A stretch of DNA of 64,000 nt, from contig CBDDJX010000002.1 of assembly GCA_965229885.1 (NCBI GenBank), positions 62,001-126,000 on the forward strand, given 5' to 3'. The number at the start of each line of letters is the position of its first letter. Position 1 is the first letter of the stretch. Of the stretch, positions 32,994-40,781 are shown in pieces. The notes below the pieces were generated by a model. It ran no database searches, was not told the origin of the DNA, and saw only the letters and a list, made by a program, of their open reading frames with translations. The stretch is from DATLLJ01 sp965229885 (GTDB lineage: Bacteria; Acidobacteriota; Vicinamibacteria; Vicinamibacterales; CAVVIG01). The position numbers and the translations under genes are program-made.

Positions 32994-34979
32994 ATGAAGC
33001 TGGCCGTTTTCGTGACCGCTCTGTGCGTCGCCGTGCCTTCGATGTCGGCCGCGCAGGCGGCACCCAACCGCCCGTTTCAACTGCCGGCCGCGTCGCCGGC
33101 GAAGGCGGCTCAGGCGTACGAGCAGTTCCTTATCGGCCATCGTCTCGAGCAGAACAACGACGTGGCCGGCGCGATCGCCGCCTACAAGAAGGCGATCGAG
33201 CTTGATCCGGTGGCGGCCGACATCCCGGCGGAACTGGCCGGGCTGTACTTGCGGCACGCTCGCGTCAACGACGCCGTGAGCGCGGCGGAGCAGGCATTGA
33301 AGGTCGCGCCGGCCAATCCGGAAGCGCACCGCGTGCTCGGCCTCATCATGGCCGCGAAGATCGACAGCCGCCCTGGGTCGCCGCAGGGCGCGGCGGACGC
33401 CAACAGCACGACCGCCATTCAGCACCTCGAAAAAGCGATTGAGGATTCGGTCGGCGAAGCCGATCCGAACGCGCGCAGCACGCTCGCCAGGCTCTATGTG
33501 CGCGTCGCGGCATACGACAAAGCCATTCCACTTCTCGTCGATCTCGTCCGTCAGCAATCGGGGTGGCTCGAGGGACCGCGCCTCCTGGCCCGGGCCTACG
33601 CAGGAGCCGGCCGAATGGCCGAAGCGGTCGAGCTGCTGGCCGAGCAGGCGTCGGACGATCCGAGCCTGCTCCCGACGCTCGCGGACTTCTACGAGCGGCA
33701 GGAGCGCTGGAAGGACGCCGCGAACGCGTATGTGCGCGCGCTCAACGTGTCGCCACGCAACGTGGAACTGAAGACGAGGTACGCACAGGCCCTCGCCAAT
33801 GCGGGCGGACGCGACGACCTGGCCGCCGCGCGCGACGTGCTGAACGACATCGTCTCCACCCGTAACGATGCGCGGGCGCTGTACTTGTTGTCGCAGGTCG
33901 CTCGGCGGATTGGCGATCTTCGCGGCGCCGAAGCAGCGGCCCGCCGCGTGATCGCCGTGCAGGATCAGAGTCCCTGGGGGTATCTCGCGCTCGCGGAAGC
34001 GCTGGGGGACGGCCACCAGCATGTGCAGATCGTTGACGCGCTGACACCGGCGATGGCGAAGTTCCATGAGTTGCCGGGCGATCACTCGGTCGAGCTGCGG
34101 ATGCTCCTTCCCCGATTGGGCTATGCGCATCAGGAACTCGGCCAGTACGACCAGGCGCTGGCCGCCTTCGACGAAGCCCATCGCCTGTCGCCGAAGGACG
34201 CCCGCGTGACGAGCTATTTGATCAATGCCACCATCTCGGCAAAGAAATACGGCGCCGCCGTCCAATTGGCGAGGCAGGCGCGGGCGGAGGACCCGAACGA
34301 CCTGACGCTGACGCGGCTCGAGGCTCAGGCGCTTCGCCTCGATGGCAAGCCGGACCAGGGCGTGGCCGTGCTCGAGGATGCGCTCAAGAATCACGTCGAT
34401 GAACCGGCCGCGTACGTGGCGCTCGCGCAGATCTACCAGGACGCCTCGCGCGGACCGCAGGCAGTGAAGCTGCTGCGGGACGCGCAGGCGAAATTCCCGT
34501 CGTCCACGTCGATCGCCTTTCAGCTTGGCGCGGTTTTCGACAGGCAGAAGAACTTCGCCGAGGCCGAAACGGCGTTTCGCCAGGTGCTCACGCGCGAACC
34601 GGACAACGCCGGGGCGCTCAACTATCTTGGCTACATGCTGGCCGAGCGCGGCGAGCGGCTGGACGAATCGGTCGGCTACCTGAAGAAGGCGCTGGAGAAG
34701 GACCCCTACAACGGCTCGTTCCTCGACAGCCTGGGCTGGGCGTACTTCAAGGCCGGCAAGCTTGATCTTGCCGAAGAAAATCTGCGGCGTGCCGCGGAGC
34801 AGCTGAAGGCCAACTCCGTCATCCAGGAACATTACGGGCAGCTGCTCTTCAAGGTCGGCCGGCTCGAAGACGCCATCGCGGCGTGGAACCACGCCCTCGC
34901 GGGTGACGGCGACGTGATCGACCGCGCCGATATCGACAAGAAGATCCGGGACGCCACGCAAAAGCTCAACAAGCGATGA
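32994..34979 (+). CDS. secreted tetratricopeptide-repeat protein
   Basis: 661 residues from ATG 32994. A signal peptide (about 1-21) is followed by TPR units nearly throughout (AIAAYKKAIELDPVAADIPA; AVSAAEQALKVAPANPEAH; AEAVELLAEQASDDPSLLP; AETAFRQVLTREPDNAGALN; SVGYLKKALEKDPYNGSFLD). It is a scaffold for protein contacts, probably in the periplasm. Its stop overlaps the start of the LolB-like gene by 4 bases, so it heads the lolB-ispE operon. Confidence 0.85.
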   Translation: MKLAVFVTALCVAVPSMSAAQAAPNRPFQLPAASPAKAAQAYEQFLIGHRLEQNNDVAGAIAAYKKAIELDPVAADIPAELAGLYLRHARVNDAVSAAEQALKVAPANPEAHRVLGLIMAAKIDSRPGSPQGAADANSTTAIQHLEKAIEDSVGEADPNARSTLARLYVRVAAYDKAIPLLVDLVRQQSGWLEGPRLLARAYAGAGRMAEAVELLAEQASDDPSLLPTLADFYERQERWKDAANAYVRALNVSPRNVELKTRYAQALANAGGRDDLAAARDVLNDIVSTRNDARALYLLSQVARRIGDLRGAEAAARRVIAVQDQSPWGYLALAEALGDGHQHVQIVDALTPAMAKFHELPGDHSVELRMLLPRLGYAHQELGQYDQALAAFDEAHRLSPKDARVTSYLINATISAKKYGAAVQLARQARAEDPNDLTLTRLEAQALRLDGKPDQGVAVLEDALKNHVDEPAAYVALAQIYQDASRGPQAVKLLRDAQAKFPSSTSIAFQLGAVFDRQKNFAEAETAFRQVLTREPDNAGALNYLGYMLAERGERLDESVGYLKKALEKDPYNGSFLDSLGWAYFKAGKLDLAEENLRRAAEQLKANSVIQEHYGQLLFKVGRLEDAIAAWNHALAGDGDVIDRADIDKKIRDATQKLNKR

Positions 34980-35857
34980 GGCCGCCCGGCGTTCGTGGTG
35001 CGACAGCGGTACCACGAGCGTTCGTAGCAGTGGTGGGCCTGGCGGGCCTGGTGGGTGTGTCGTGTCTCTCGTCGGTGTCCTGCGCAGTGCCCTTGATGAA
35101 GCTGCCGGTCGGCCGCGGCGTGCCCGCGGCGGACGCCGCCGACGCGCTCGCGCAGGCCACCGCCGCCTGCCGCGGCCTCCGCACGCTGACGGCGGACATC
35201 GCCATCAGTGGTTCGGCCGGGGGGCGTCGTGTCCGCGGCCGGCTTTCCGCCGGCGTCGCCGCTCCCACGTCCGTCCGCCTGGAAGCCGTTGCGCCGTTCG
35301 GTGCGCCGGTGTTCATCTTCGTCGCCACCAACGAGGACGCCACGCTGCTACTCCCGCGCGATGATCGCATGCTGGAGCACGGCCGTCCCGACGCGGTGCT
35401 GGGCGCGCTCGCCGGTGTGCCGCTCGACGCGGCTGATCTGTATGCGACCTTGACCGGCTGCGCGCCCACTGGCTTGCCATCTCAAGGCCGCGGCCTCGGG
35501 CCCGATTGGCGCGTCGTGCACCTGTCCGCCGGACCAGTCACCTACGAGTTGTATCTGCATCGCGATCGCGGCGCGCCGCCGTGGCGGCTCGTGGCCACGA
35601 GCCGAGAGGGCCCGACCGATTCGGTCTGGCACACGGAGTATCGAGCGTTCGAGCATGACCTGCCGCGGTCGATTCGCCTGGCGAGCAAGACCGATCCGCC
35701 CACCTCGTTCAACTTCGACCTGACCCTTGCGTTGTCGCAAGTGGAAACGAACGTACCGCTCGAGCCGGAGGTCTTCCGCGTGGAAATTCCGCGCTCCGCC
35801 GAGCCGATCACCCTTGATGAGTTGCGCCGTGCGCGTCTCGGCATACGCGAAAATTAA
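34976..35857 (+). CDS. LolB/LolA-like lipoprotein
   Basis: 293 residues from ATG 34976. A lipoprotein-type signal (GLAGLVGVSC, or the second Cys at SVSC) precedes a domain with LTADIAISGSAGGRRVRGRL and APTSVRLEAVAPFGAPVFIFV, the pattern of LolB/DUF4292-type lipoprotein-binding proteins. The low sequence similarity of this family makes the name tentative. The position immediately before ispE and prs mirrors lolB-ispE-prs of E. coli and supports an outer-membrane lipoprotein-insertion role. It overlaps ispE by 41 bases. Confidence 0.65.
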   Translation: MRPPGVRGATAVPRAFVAVVGLAGLVGVSCLSSVSCAVPLMKLPVGRGVPAADAADALAQATAACRGLRTLTADIAISGSAGGRRVRGRLSAGVAAPTSVRLEAVAPFGAPVFIFVATNEDATLLLPRDDRMLEHGRPDAVLGALAGVPLDAADLYATLTGCAPTGLPSQGRGLGPDWRVVHLSAGPVTYELYLHRDRGAPPWRLVATSREGPTDSVWHTEYRAFEHDLPRSIRLASKTDPPTSFNFDLTLALSQVETNVPLEPEVFRVEIPRSAEPITLDELRRARLGIREN

Positions 35858-36704
35858 CCTGTCGCTGCGCGTGCTGGGCGTCCGCCCGGACGGCTATCAC
35901 GCGCTGCGGACGATCTTTCAATCGATCGCGCTGCACGACACGCTGGCCGTGCGCGTCCGGCGCGGTCCCTTTGTGCTGCGGTGCGACGATCCCGACTGTC
36001 CCGCGGACGAGAGCAATCTGGTGTGGCGTGCCGCCGAGTACGCGTGGGCGGCGGCCGGACGCCGCGGGACGTTGCGCGACGTTGAGATCCGGTTGGCGAA
36101 GCGGATTCCGCTTCAGGCCGGCCTTGGCGGCGGCAGCAGCGACGCGGCTGCCGCCTTGCGTCTGTTCGGATCGCTCTGGCGCGTGAAGGGCGAGCCGCTC
36201 GGCGAGATCGCTGCCGCCCTCGGCGCGGACGTGCCGTATTTTCTGGAAGGCGGAACGGTGCTGGGCCTCGATCGCGGTGATCTGCTGTTTCCGCTCGTCG
36301 ACCAGCCGGCCGCGTGGGTGACGTTGGTGCTGCCGCCCTTTGGTGTCAGCACCGCGGAGGCCTATCGATGGTGGGATCAGCGAGGCGGACCTCATCCGCG
36401 GAGCGATCCGCAGAACGACCTGCAAGGCCCGGTCGCCGGTCATCACCCGGAGATCGCGCGGATCGTCAGCGCGCTCGGAAAAGCAGGCGCCTTCCACGCC
36501 GCGATGTCCGGCAGCGGGTCGGCCGTCTTCGGGCTGTTCGGCCGCCGCCAGGCTGCCGAGCGGGCCGTACGGGCCTTGGGCAAGAAGGGAGCCCGCACGC
36601 TCCTCACGAGGACCATCAATCGCGCGGCGTATCAACGACTTGCCGGGTTCCCGGCCTATCGTATAAACTTACTGTTTGCGCCACGAAGTCTGGGCCACTC
36701 CTGA
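35817..36704 (+). CDS. ispE: 4-diphosphocytidyl-2-C-methyl-D-erythritol kinase
   Basis: 295 residues. It phosphorylates CDP-ME in the MEP isoprenoid pathway. GHMP-kinase motifs: SAYAKINLSLRVLGVRPDGYH at the N-terminus, ATP loop PLQAGLGGGSSDAAAALRLF, and AAMSGSGSAVFGLF near the C-terminus. The start is placed at ATG 35817 inside the lolB-like gene; a GTG at 35829 is nearly as good. The downstream tRNA-Gln and prs follow the same strand. The other MEP genes ispD and ispF are fused at 46517. Confidence 0.93.
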   Translation: MSCAVRVSAYAKINLSLRVLGVRPDGYHALRTIFQSIALHDTLAVRVRRGPFVLRCDDPDCPADESNLVWRAAEYAWAAAGRRGTLRDVEIRLAKRIPLQAGLGGGSSDAAAALRLFGSLWRVKGEPLGEIAAALGADVPYFLEGGTVLGLDRGDLLFPLVDQPAAWVTLVLPPFGVSTAEAYRWWDQRGGPHPRSDPQNDLQGPVAGHHPEIARIVSALGKAGAFHAAMSGSGSAVFGLFGRRQAAERAVRALGKKGARTLLTRTINRAAYQRLAGFPAYRINLLFAPRSLGHS

Positions 36705-36791
36705 GGTCAGCTTCTTCATAAATATTGCCGAGGCGATGTTCGAACACGCGGGTCGCGGTGCGATCGAGCACACAGGCGTCGGAGACTATGG

Positions 36792-36866
36792 TGGGGCGTG
36801 GCCAAGCGGTAAGGCGCGGGACTTTGGATCCCGTATTCGAAGGTTCGAATCCTTCCGCCCCAGCCA
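36792..36866 (+). tRNA. tRNA-Gln (TTG)
   Basis: 75 bases including encoded CCA. The acceptor stem TGGGGCG pairs with CGCCCCA, the anticodon stem CGGGA/TCCCG encloses CTTTGGA (anticodon TTG), and the T arm carries GGTTCGAATCC. It sits between ispE and prs, probably in the same transcript. Confidence 0.95.
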
Positions 36867-36938
36867 ATTCGCGAGGCTGCGGAGCGGGGCGTTGGAGTCC
36901 CCGCGGAGCAAGACCGGGGGGCAGGCGGGGTCCCCGGA

Positions 36939-37928
36939 GTGAACACGTCAATGGGTGAGCCGTTCGTGGCGAGCGGGTTCGGTGAGCTGAAACTCTTCTC
37001 GGGCCGGGCGCATTCCGAGCTGACGAACGAAGTCGCCGAGTTTCTCGGCGTCCAGCCAGGGCAGGCGCGGCTGAAGCGGTTTCCCGACACGGAAGTCTCA
37101 TTCCAGATCGACGAGAACATCCGCGGCGCCGACGTGTTCATCGTGCAGCCGACGTGCGTGAACGGCGCGCTGTCGGTCGATCAGAACCTGGTCGAGCTGC
37201 TGATCATGATCGATGCGTTTCGGCGCTCGTCGGCGTCACGCATCACGGCGGTGGTGCCGTATTACGGATACGCGCGTCAGGACCGGAAAGACAAGCCGCG
37301 CGTGCCGATTTCGGCCAAGCTCGTCGCGAACGTCCTGAGCGCGGCGGGCACCAACCGCGTGCTGACGATGGATCTGCACAAGGCGCAGATTCAGGGGTTC
37401 TTTGACATTCCGGTCGACCATCTGTTCGCCGCGCCGGTGATCATCGATTACCTGACGCGGCTCGATTCGCCGAACCTCACGATGGTGTCGCCCGATGCGG
37501 GTGGCGCGGAGCGGGCGCGCGCCTACGCCAAGCGGCTTGACGCCGAGCTCGCGATCATTGACAAGCGGCGGATCGACGATGGGACGACTGAGGTGATGAA
37601 CGTCGTCGGCGACGTGGCGGGTCGGACCTGCGTCATTCAGGACGACATCGTCGACACGGCCGGCACCATCACGAAGGCGGCCAGCGCGCTGAAGGCGAAC
37701 GGCGCGGCGCGGGTGATCGCCTGCGCCGTGCACGGCGTGCTGTCGGGGCCGGCGATCGAGCGGATTGAAAAGTCGCCCATCGACAAGATGATCGTGACGA
37801 ACACGATTCCGCTATCGGCGGCGGGCCAGGCGTGCGGGAAGATTGTGGTGCTCTCGATCGCGCGCCTGCTCGGCCAGGCGATCAAGAGTATTCACGAGGA
37901 GACGTCGGTCTCTTCGTTGTTTGTATGA
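36939..37928 (+). CDS. prs: ribose-phosphate pyrophosphokinase
   Basis: 329 residues from GTG 36939; ATG 36951 is an equally plausible start. It makes PRPP from ribose-5-phosphate and ATP for purine, pyrimidine, His and Trp synthesis. Class I signatures: LKLFSGRAHSELTNEVAEFL, FPDTEVSFQIDENIRGADVFIVQ, VPYYGYARQDRKDKPR (catalytic flexible region), MDLHKAQIQGFFDIPVDHL and the PRPP loop VIQDDIVDTAGTI. It follows tRNA-Gln by 72 bases and precedes rplY. Confidence 0.96.
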   Translation: MNTSMGEPFVASGFGELKLFSGRAHSELTNEVAEFLGVQPGQARLKRFPDTEVSFQIDENIRGADVFIVQPTCVNGALSVDQNLVELLIMIDAFRRSSASRITAVVPYYGYARQDRKDKPRVPISAKLVANVLSAAGTNRVLTMDLHKAQIQGFFDIPVDHLFAAPVIIDYLTRLDSPNLTMVSPDAGGAERARAYAKRLDAELAIIDKRRIDDGTTEVMNVVGDVAGRTCVIQDDIVDTAGTITKAASALKANGAARVIACAVHGVLSGPAIERIEKSPIDKMIVTNTIPLSAAGQACGKIVVLSIARLLGQAIKSIHEETSVSSLFV

Positions 37929-37934
37929 GAAGGG

Positions 37935-37995
37935 GCTTCCGGCTCTAGGCTCTGGGCTGCAGGCCTGAAGCCCCGGGCCAAGAGCCTAAAGCCTA
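37935..37995. repeat. self-complementary intergenic spacer (GGCTCTAGG/AGAGCCTAAAGCC words)
   Basis: The 84-base prs-rplY gap is built of repeated words (GGCTCTAGGCTCTGGGCT ... CCAAGAGCCTAAAGCC) that pair with each other in one long imperfect hairpin. Similar word-built spacers occur at 54855-54920 and, with other words, at 40660-40735 and 53480-53575. Confidence 0.6.
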
Positions 37996-38012
37996 TATAT
38001 AAGGATCAAGCT

Positions 38013-38717
38013 ATGGAAGCGGTACTTGAAGCAACAGCGCGTGACTCATTCGGCAAGAATGAAGCGCGGCGGACGCGCCAAGGCGGCCGGGTGCCCGCGG
38101 TGGTGTACGGCGCCACCGGCGAGGGCGGGAGCCGCGAGGCGACGGCGATTGCCGTCGATCCGCGCGCACTCCTCAAGATTCTGCATTCCGAATCGGGGGC
38201 CAACACGCTGATCTCGTTGAAGCTCGGCGGCGCGGGCGATGCCCGCGTGCTGATCAGGGAATTTCAGCTCGATCCGGTCACGCACGCGGTGCTCCATGCG
38301 GATTTCTATCGTGTCAGGATGGACCGCATGATTCACGTCACGATTCCGGTGATGGTGAAGGGCGAGCCGAAGGGCGTCAAGCAGCAGGGCGGCATCGTCG
38401 AGTTCATCCGGCGCGAGATCGAAGTCGAATGTCTGCCGACCGATATTCCGGAGCACGTGGAGATCGACGTCAGCGAATTGATGCTGCACGAGGGTGTGCG
38501 CGTCCGCGACATTGCGGCCGATCTCAGGTGGAAGTCGGTCAGTGATCCCGAAATGATGCTGATTCGCGTGATCCTGCCGAAGGCCGAGGAAGTCGCGGCG
38601 ACGCCAGAGGCCGCGGCCGCCGCGGCCACGGCGACACCGGCTGAACCCGAAGTGCTCAAGAAGGGCAAGAAGGAAGAGGAAGAGGCAGTCAAAGAGGAGA
38701 AAGAAAAAAAGAAGTAG
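38013..38717 (+). CDS. rplY: 50S ribosomal protein L25 (Ctc/TL5 type)
   Basis: 234 residues from ATG 38013 with AAGGAT upstream. The N-terminal L25 domain (about 1-95: LEATARDSFGKNEARRTRQG, RVPAVVYG) is followed by the longer Ctc/TL5 beta domain (VMVKGEPKGVKQQGGIVEF; EVECLPTDIPEHVEIDVSEL). Alanine-rich and Lys/Glu-rich low-complexity residues finish the protein (about 200-234). It binds 5S rRNA. The prs-rplY-pth order is widely conserved. Confidence 0.95.
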   Translation: MEAVLEATARDSFGKNEARRTRQGGRVPAVVYGATGEGGSREATAIAVDPRALLKILHSESGANTLISLKLGGAGDARVLIREFQLDPVTHAVLHADFYRVRMDRMIHVTIPVMVKGEPKGVKQQGGIVEFIRREIEVECLPTDIPEHVEIDVSELMLHEGVRVRDIAADLRWKSVSDPEMMLIRVILPKAEEVAATPEAAAAAATATPAEPEVLKKGKKEEEEAVKEEKEKKK

Positions 38718-38736
38718 GGCCGTTGAACATGCCGCG

Positions 38737-39339
38737 ATGAAAGCGATTGTGGGTTTGGGCAATCCGGGACAGAAATACACCGGCACCCGGCACAACATCG
38801 GGTTCGCGGTGGCCGACGAGTTGGCGCGGCGCGCCGGCATCGCGTTCGGGTCGGCGCCGGCCGACGCGCTCGTTGTGAAGTGGCGCGACGACCGGTGGGC
38901 AGGGACTCCCGGAGTCAGCGACGTCGTCTTGATCGCCAAGCCGATGACCTTCATGAACGACAGCGGCCAGGCGGTCGGCGAACTGGCGCGGTACTTCAAG
39001 ATTGACGTCGGCGATCTGCTGATCGTGGTCGACGAGGTGCAGTTGCCGCTCGGCCGGCTGCGTGTGCGGACGCGGGGTTCGGCGGGCGGGCACAACGGGT
39101 TACGATCGGTGGTCGCCCACATCAGCGAAGACTTCGCGCGGCTGCGGATCGGGGTTGGACGCGGCGACAGCCGGCGCGACCTGGCCGATCACGTGTTGTC
39201 GCGGTTCGACAACGACGAAGCCTTGGAGGTCGAGCGCATGACGGCGCGCGCGGCCGACGCGGCGGAACTGTTCGCTACGGCCGGGATCGCCGCCGTGATG
39301 AACACGTATAACGGCGGCGATCCGGCGACAACTGAATAG
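38737..39339 (+). CDS. pth: peptidyl-tRNA hydrolase
   Basis: 200 residues. It releases tRNA from peptidyl-tRNA dropped by ribosomes. Typical motifs: IVGLGNPGQKYTGTRHNIGF with the catalytic His, KPMTFMNDSGQAVGEL, and GSAGGHNGLRSVVAHI. The usual DDxDLPLGRLR stretch appears as VVDEVQLPLGRLRVR, with Glu-Val-Gln in place of the more common residues, a mild deviation. It starts 19 bases after rplY, probably in the same operon. Confidence 0.95.
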   Translation: MKAIVGLGNPGQKYTGTRHNIGFAVADELARRAGIAFGSAPADALVVKWRDDRWAGTPGVSDVVLIAKPMTFMNDSGQAVGELARYFKIDVGDLLIVVDEVQLPLGRLRVRTRGSAGGHNGLRSVVAHISEDFARLRIGVGRGDSRRDLADHVLSRFDNDEALEVERMTARAADAAELFATAGIAAVMNTYNGGDPATTE

Positions 39340-39361
39340 CGCGCGCGGCGCGCGCAACCTT

Positions 39362-39418
39362 GCCACCGATGGGTGGCCTTGAAGGTCCGGCTTTAGGCGG
39401 ACCCAGGTCCTGAAGGAG
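39362..39418 (+). promoter_or_regulatory. rpsF leader hairpins, possible S6:S18 autoregulatory site
   Basis: Two hairpins precede the rpsF ribosome site (AAGGAG 39413-39418): GCCACC/GGTGGC at 39362-39377 and GGTCCG/CGGACC at 39384-39403. Leaders of rpsF in many bacteria bind the S6:S18 complex through a structured site with a CCG bulge. CCG triplets are present, but I could not confirm the motif geometry. Confidence 0.3.
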
Positions 39419-39423
39419 CAGCA

Positions 39424-39876
39424 ATGGCCGATCGACAGTACGAGCTCGTTTACATCCTCCCCGCCGACACCACCGAACAGCAGGTGGCCGAACTACACGG
39501 ACAAGTCGAGGCGGTCGTGTCCCGCATGAACGGCCAGATCAAGAAGACCGAAAACTGGGGCCGCCGGCGGCTCGCCTACGAAATCGCGCATCAGAAAGAG
39601 GGCGTGTACGTCCTCGAAGTGATCAACGGCTCCGGCGAGCTCATGAAGGAACTGGATCGCCGGCTCCGCGTGATGGACCTGGTCATTCGACACATGGTCG
39701 TGCGCGTCGACGAGGAGAAGAAGGTGGTCAACCGCACGCGCACCAAGCGCCAGACCGAATCGGAGCGGCGCCGCGTCAATCGTGGCCTGCCGCCACAGCG
39801 GCAGCCGGGCGAAGGGCGAGCCCCGGGCGATCTGACAGACACCGAAGACGACCGTTTCGACCTGGTGGAGCGGTAA
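39424..39876 (+). CDS. rpsF: 30S ribosomal protein S6
   Basis: 150 residues: RQYELVYILPADTTEQQVAE, IKKTENWGRRRLAYEIAHQKEGVYVLEV, MDLVIRHMVVRVDE. The core S6 domain ends near residue 100; the remaining 50 residues are a basic, Arg/Gln-rich extension longer than that of E. coli S6. It is immediately followed by rpsR with no gap (TAA then ATG). Confidence 0.95.
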   Translation: MADRQYELVYILPADTTEQQVAELHGQVEAVVSRMNGQIKKTENWGRRRLAYEIAHQKEGVYVLEVINGSGELMKELDRRLRVMDLVIRHMVVRVDEEKKVVNRTRTKRQTESERRRVNRGLPPQRQPGEGRAPGDLTDTEDDRFDLVER

Positions 39877-40182
39877 ATGCCATTTGGACAAGGACGCTCC
39901 GGCGGCGGCGGCCGCGGCCGCGATAAGGACAAGAAACCCGGCGACAAGGAAAAAGGGCAGCGGCGCGCGCTGTTTCGCCGGCGCAAGGTCTGCAAGTTCT
40001 GCGCGGACAAGATCGACGACATCAACTACAAGGACGCGAAGCTGCTCGGCCCGTTCGTGCCCGAGCGCGGGAAGATTCTGCCGCGACGCATCTCAGGAAC
40101 CTGCGCCATGCATCAGCGGAAATTACAGACGGCCATCAAGCGCGCGCGTCAAATCGCCTTGATCCCGTACGTGACAGAGTGA
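39877..40182 (+). CDS. rpsR: 30S ribosomal protein S18
   Basis: 101 residues. A Gly/Lys-rich N-terminal tail (about 1-35) is followed by the S18 core: FRRRKVCKFCADKIDDINYKD, GKILPRRISGTCAMHQRKLQTAIKRARQIALIPY. CKFC plus a later Cys suggest a zinc-binding (C+) form of S18. The frame starts directly after the rpsF stop. Confidence 0.96.
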   Translation: MPFGQGRSGGGGRGRDKDKKPGDKEKGQRRALFRRRKVCKFCADKIDDINYKDAKLLGPFVPERGKILPRRISGTCAMHQRKLQTAIKRARQIALIPYVTE

Positions 40183-40189
40183 GGTTGAT

Positions 40190-40654
40190 ATGGAAGTGAT
40201 TCTTCGGGAGTATATGGACAACCTCGGGCGCCGCGGTGAGGTGGTGAAGGTCGCCGATGGCTACGCACGTAACTACCTGCTGCCGCGCAAGCTGGCGCTG
40301 CTCGTCACTGAGGGCAACAGGCAGCAGATCGAGCGCGAGCGCGGCAAGTTCGAGGCCCGCGAGCAGGAAGAGAAGAAGGTCGCCGAGGCGGTGGCCGCCA
40401 GGCTGGCGGGCGTCGAGATCCAGATTTCCCGTAAAGTGGGCGAGACCGAGGTGTTGTTCGGCTCGGTCACGAGCGCTGACATCGCCGCCGCGATGGCGGC
40501 AAAGGGCTTCGAGATCGACCGCCGCAAGCTGAATCTGCGCGAGCCGATCAAGAAGCTCGGCGCGTACGACATTCCGCTGCGTTTGCACCCCGAGGTCACG
40601 GTCCCGGTCAGGGTCAAGGTTGTCGCCGACGGCGCCGAACACGCTCGGAAGTAG
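40190..40654 (+). CDS. rplI: 50S ribosomal protein L9
   Basis: 154 residues: EVILREYMDNLGRRGEVVKVADGYARNYLLPRKLA is the conserved N-terminal rRNA-binding domain. A long charged helix (about 45-75) connects to the C-terminal domain ending in LHPEVTVPVRVKVV. It follows rpsR by 7 bases; the rpsF-rpsR-rplI operon is universal in outline. Confidence 0.96.
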   Translation: MEVILREYMDNLGRRGEVVKVADGYARNYLLPRKLALLVTEGNRQQIERERGKFEAREQEEKKVAEAVAARLAGVEIQISRKVGETEVLFGSVTSADIAAAMAAKGFEIDRRKLNLREPIKKLGAYDIPLRLHPEVTVPVRVKVVADGAEHARK

Positions 40655-40659
40655 TCGTG

Positions 40660-40735
40660 TGATTCGGAATTTGGGCTTGGGGATTCGCCAGAATGTTCGA
40701 ACTCGAATCCCGAAGCGCAAATCAGAATCCCACGG
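40660..40735. repeat. imperfect-palindrome spacer between rplI and dnaB
   Basis: GGGATTCG (40680-40687) pairs with CGAATCCC (40704-40711), and the outer parts (GATTCGGAATTTG; CAAATCAGAATC) are near-complements, giving a long imperfect hairpin. It may be a processing or attenuation structure, or simply a member of the spacer-repeat class. Confidence 0.5.
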
Positions 40736-40781
40736 CCCTTCGTCTCTGCTAGACTCTCGTCCTTCCCCCGACTGACGACCA

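Noticed and set aside
32913..35015. 700-codon open frame on the minus strand opposite the TPR and LolB-like genes
   Set aside because: It is an antisense shadow of GC-rich coding sequence. The plus strand shows clear TPR repeats and operon overlaps, while the minus frame has low-complexity Arg/His/Val composition and no motif.
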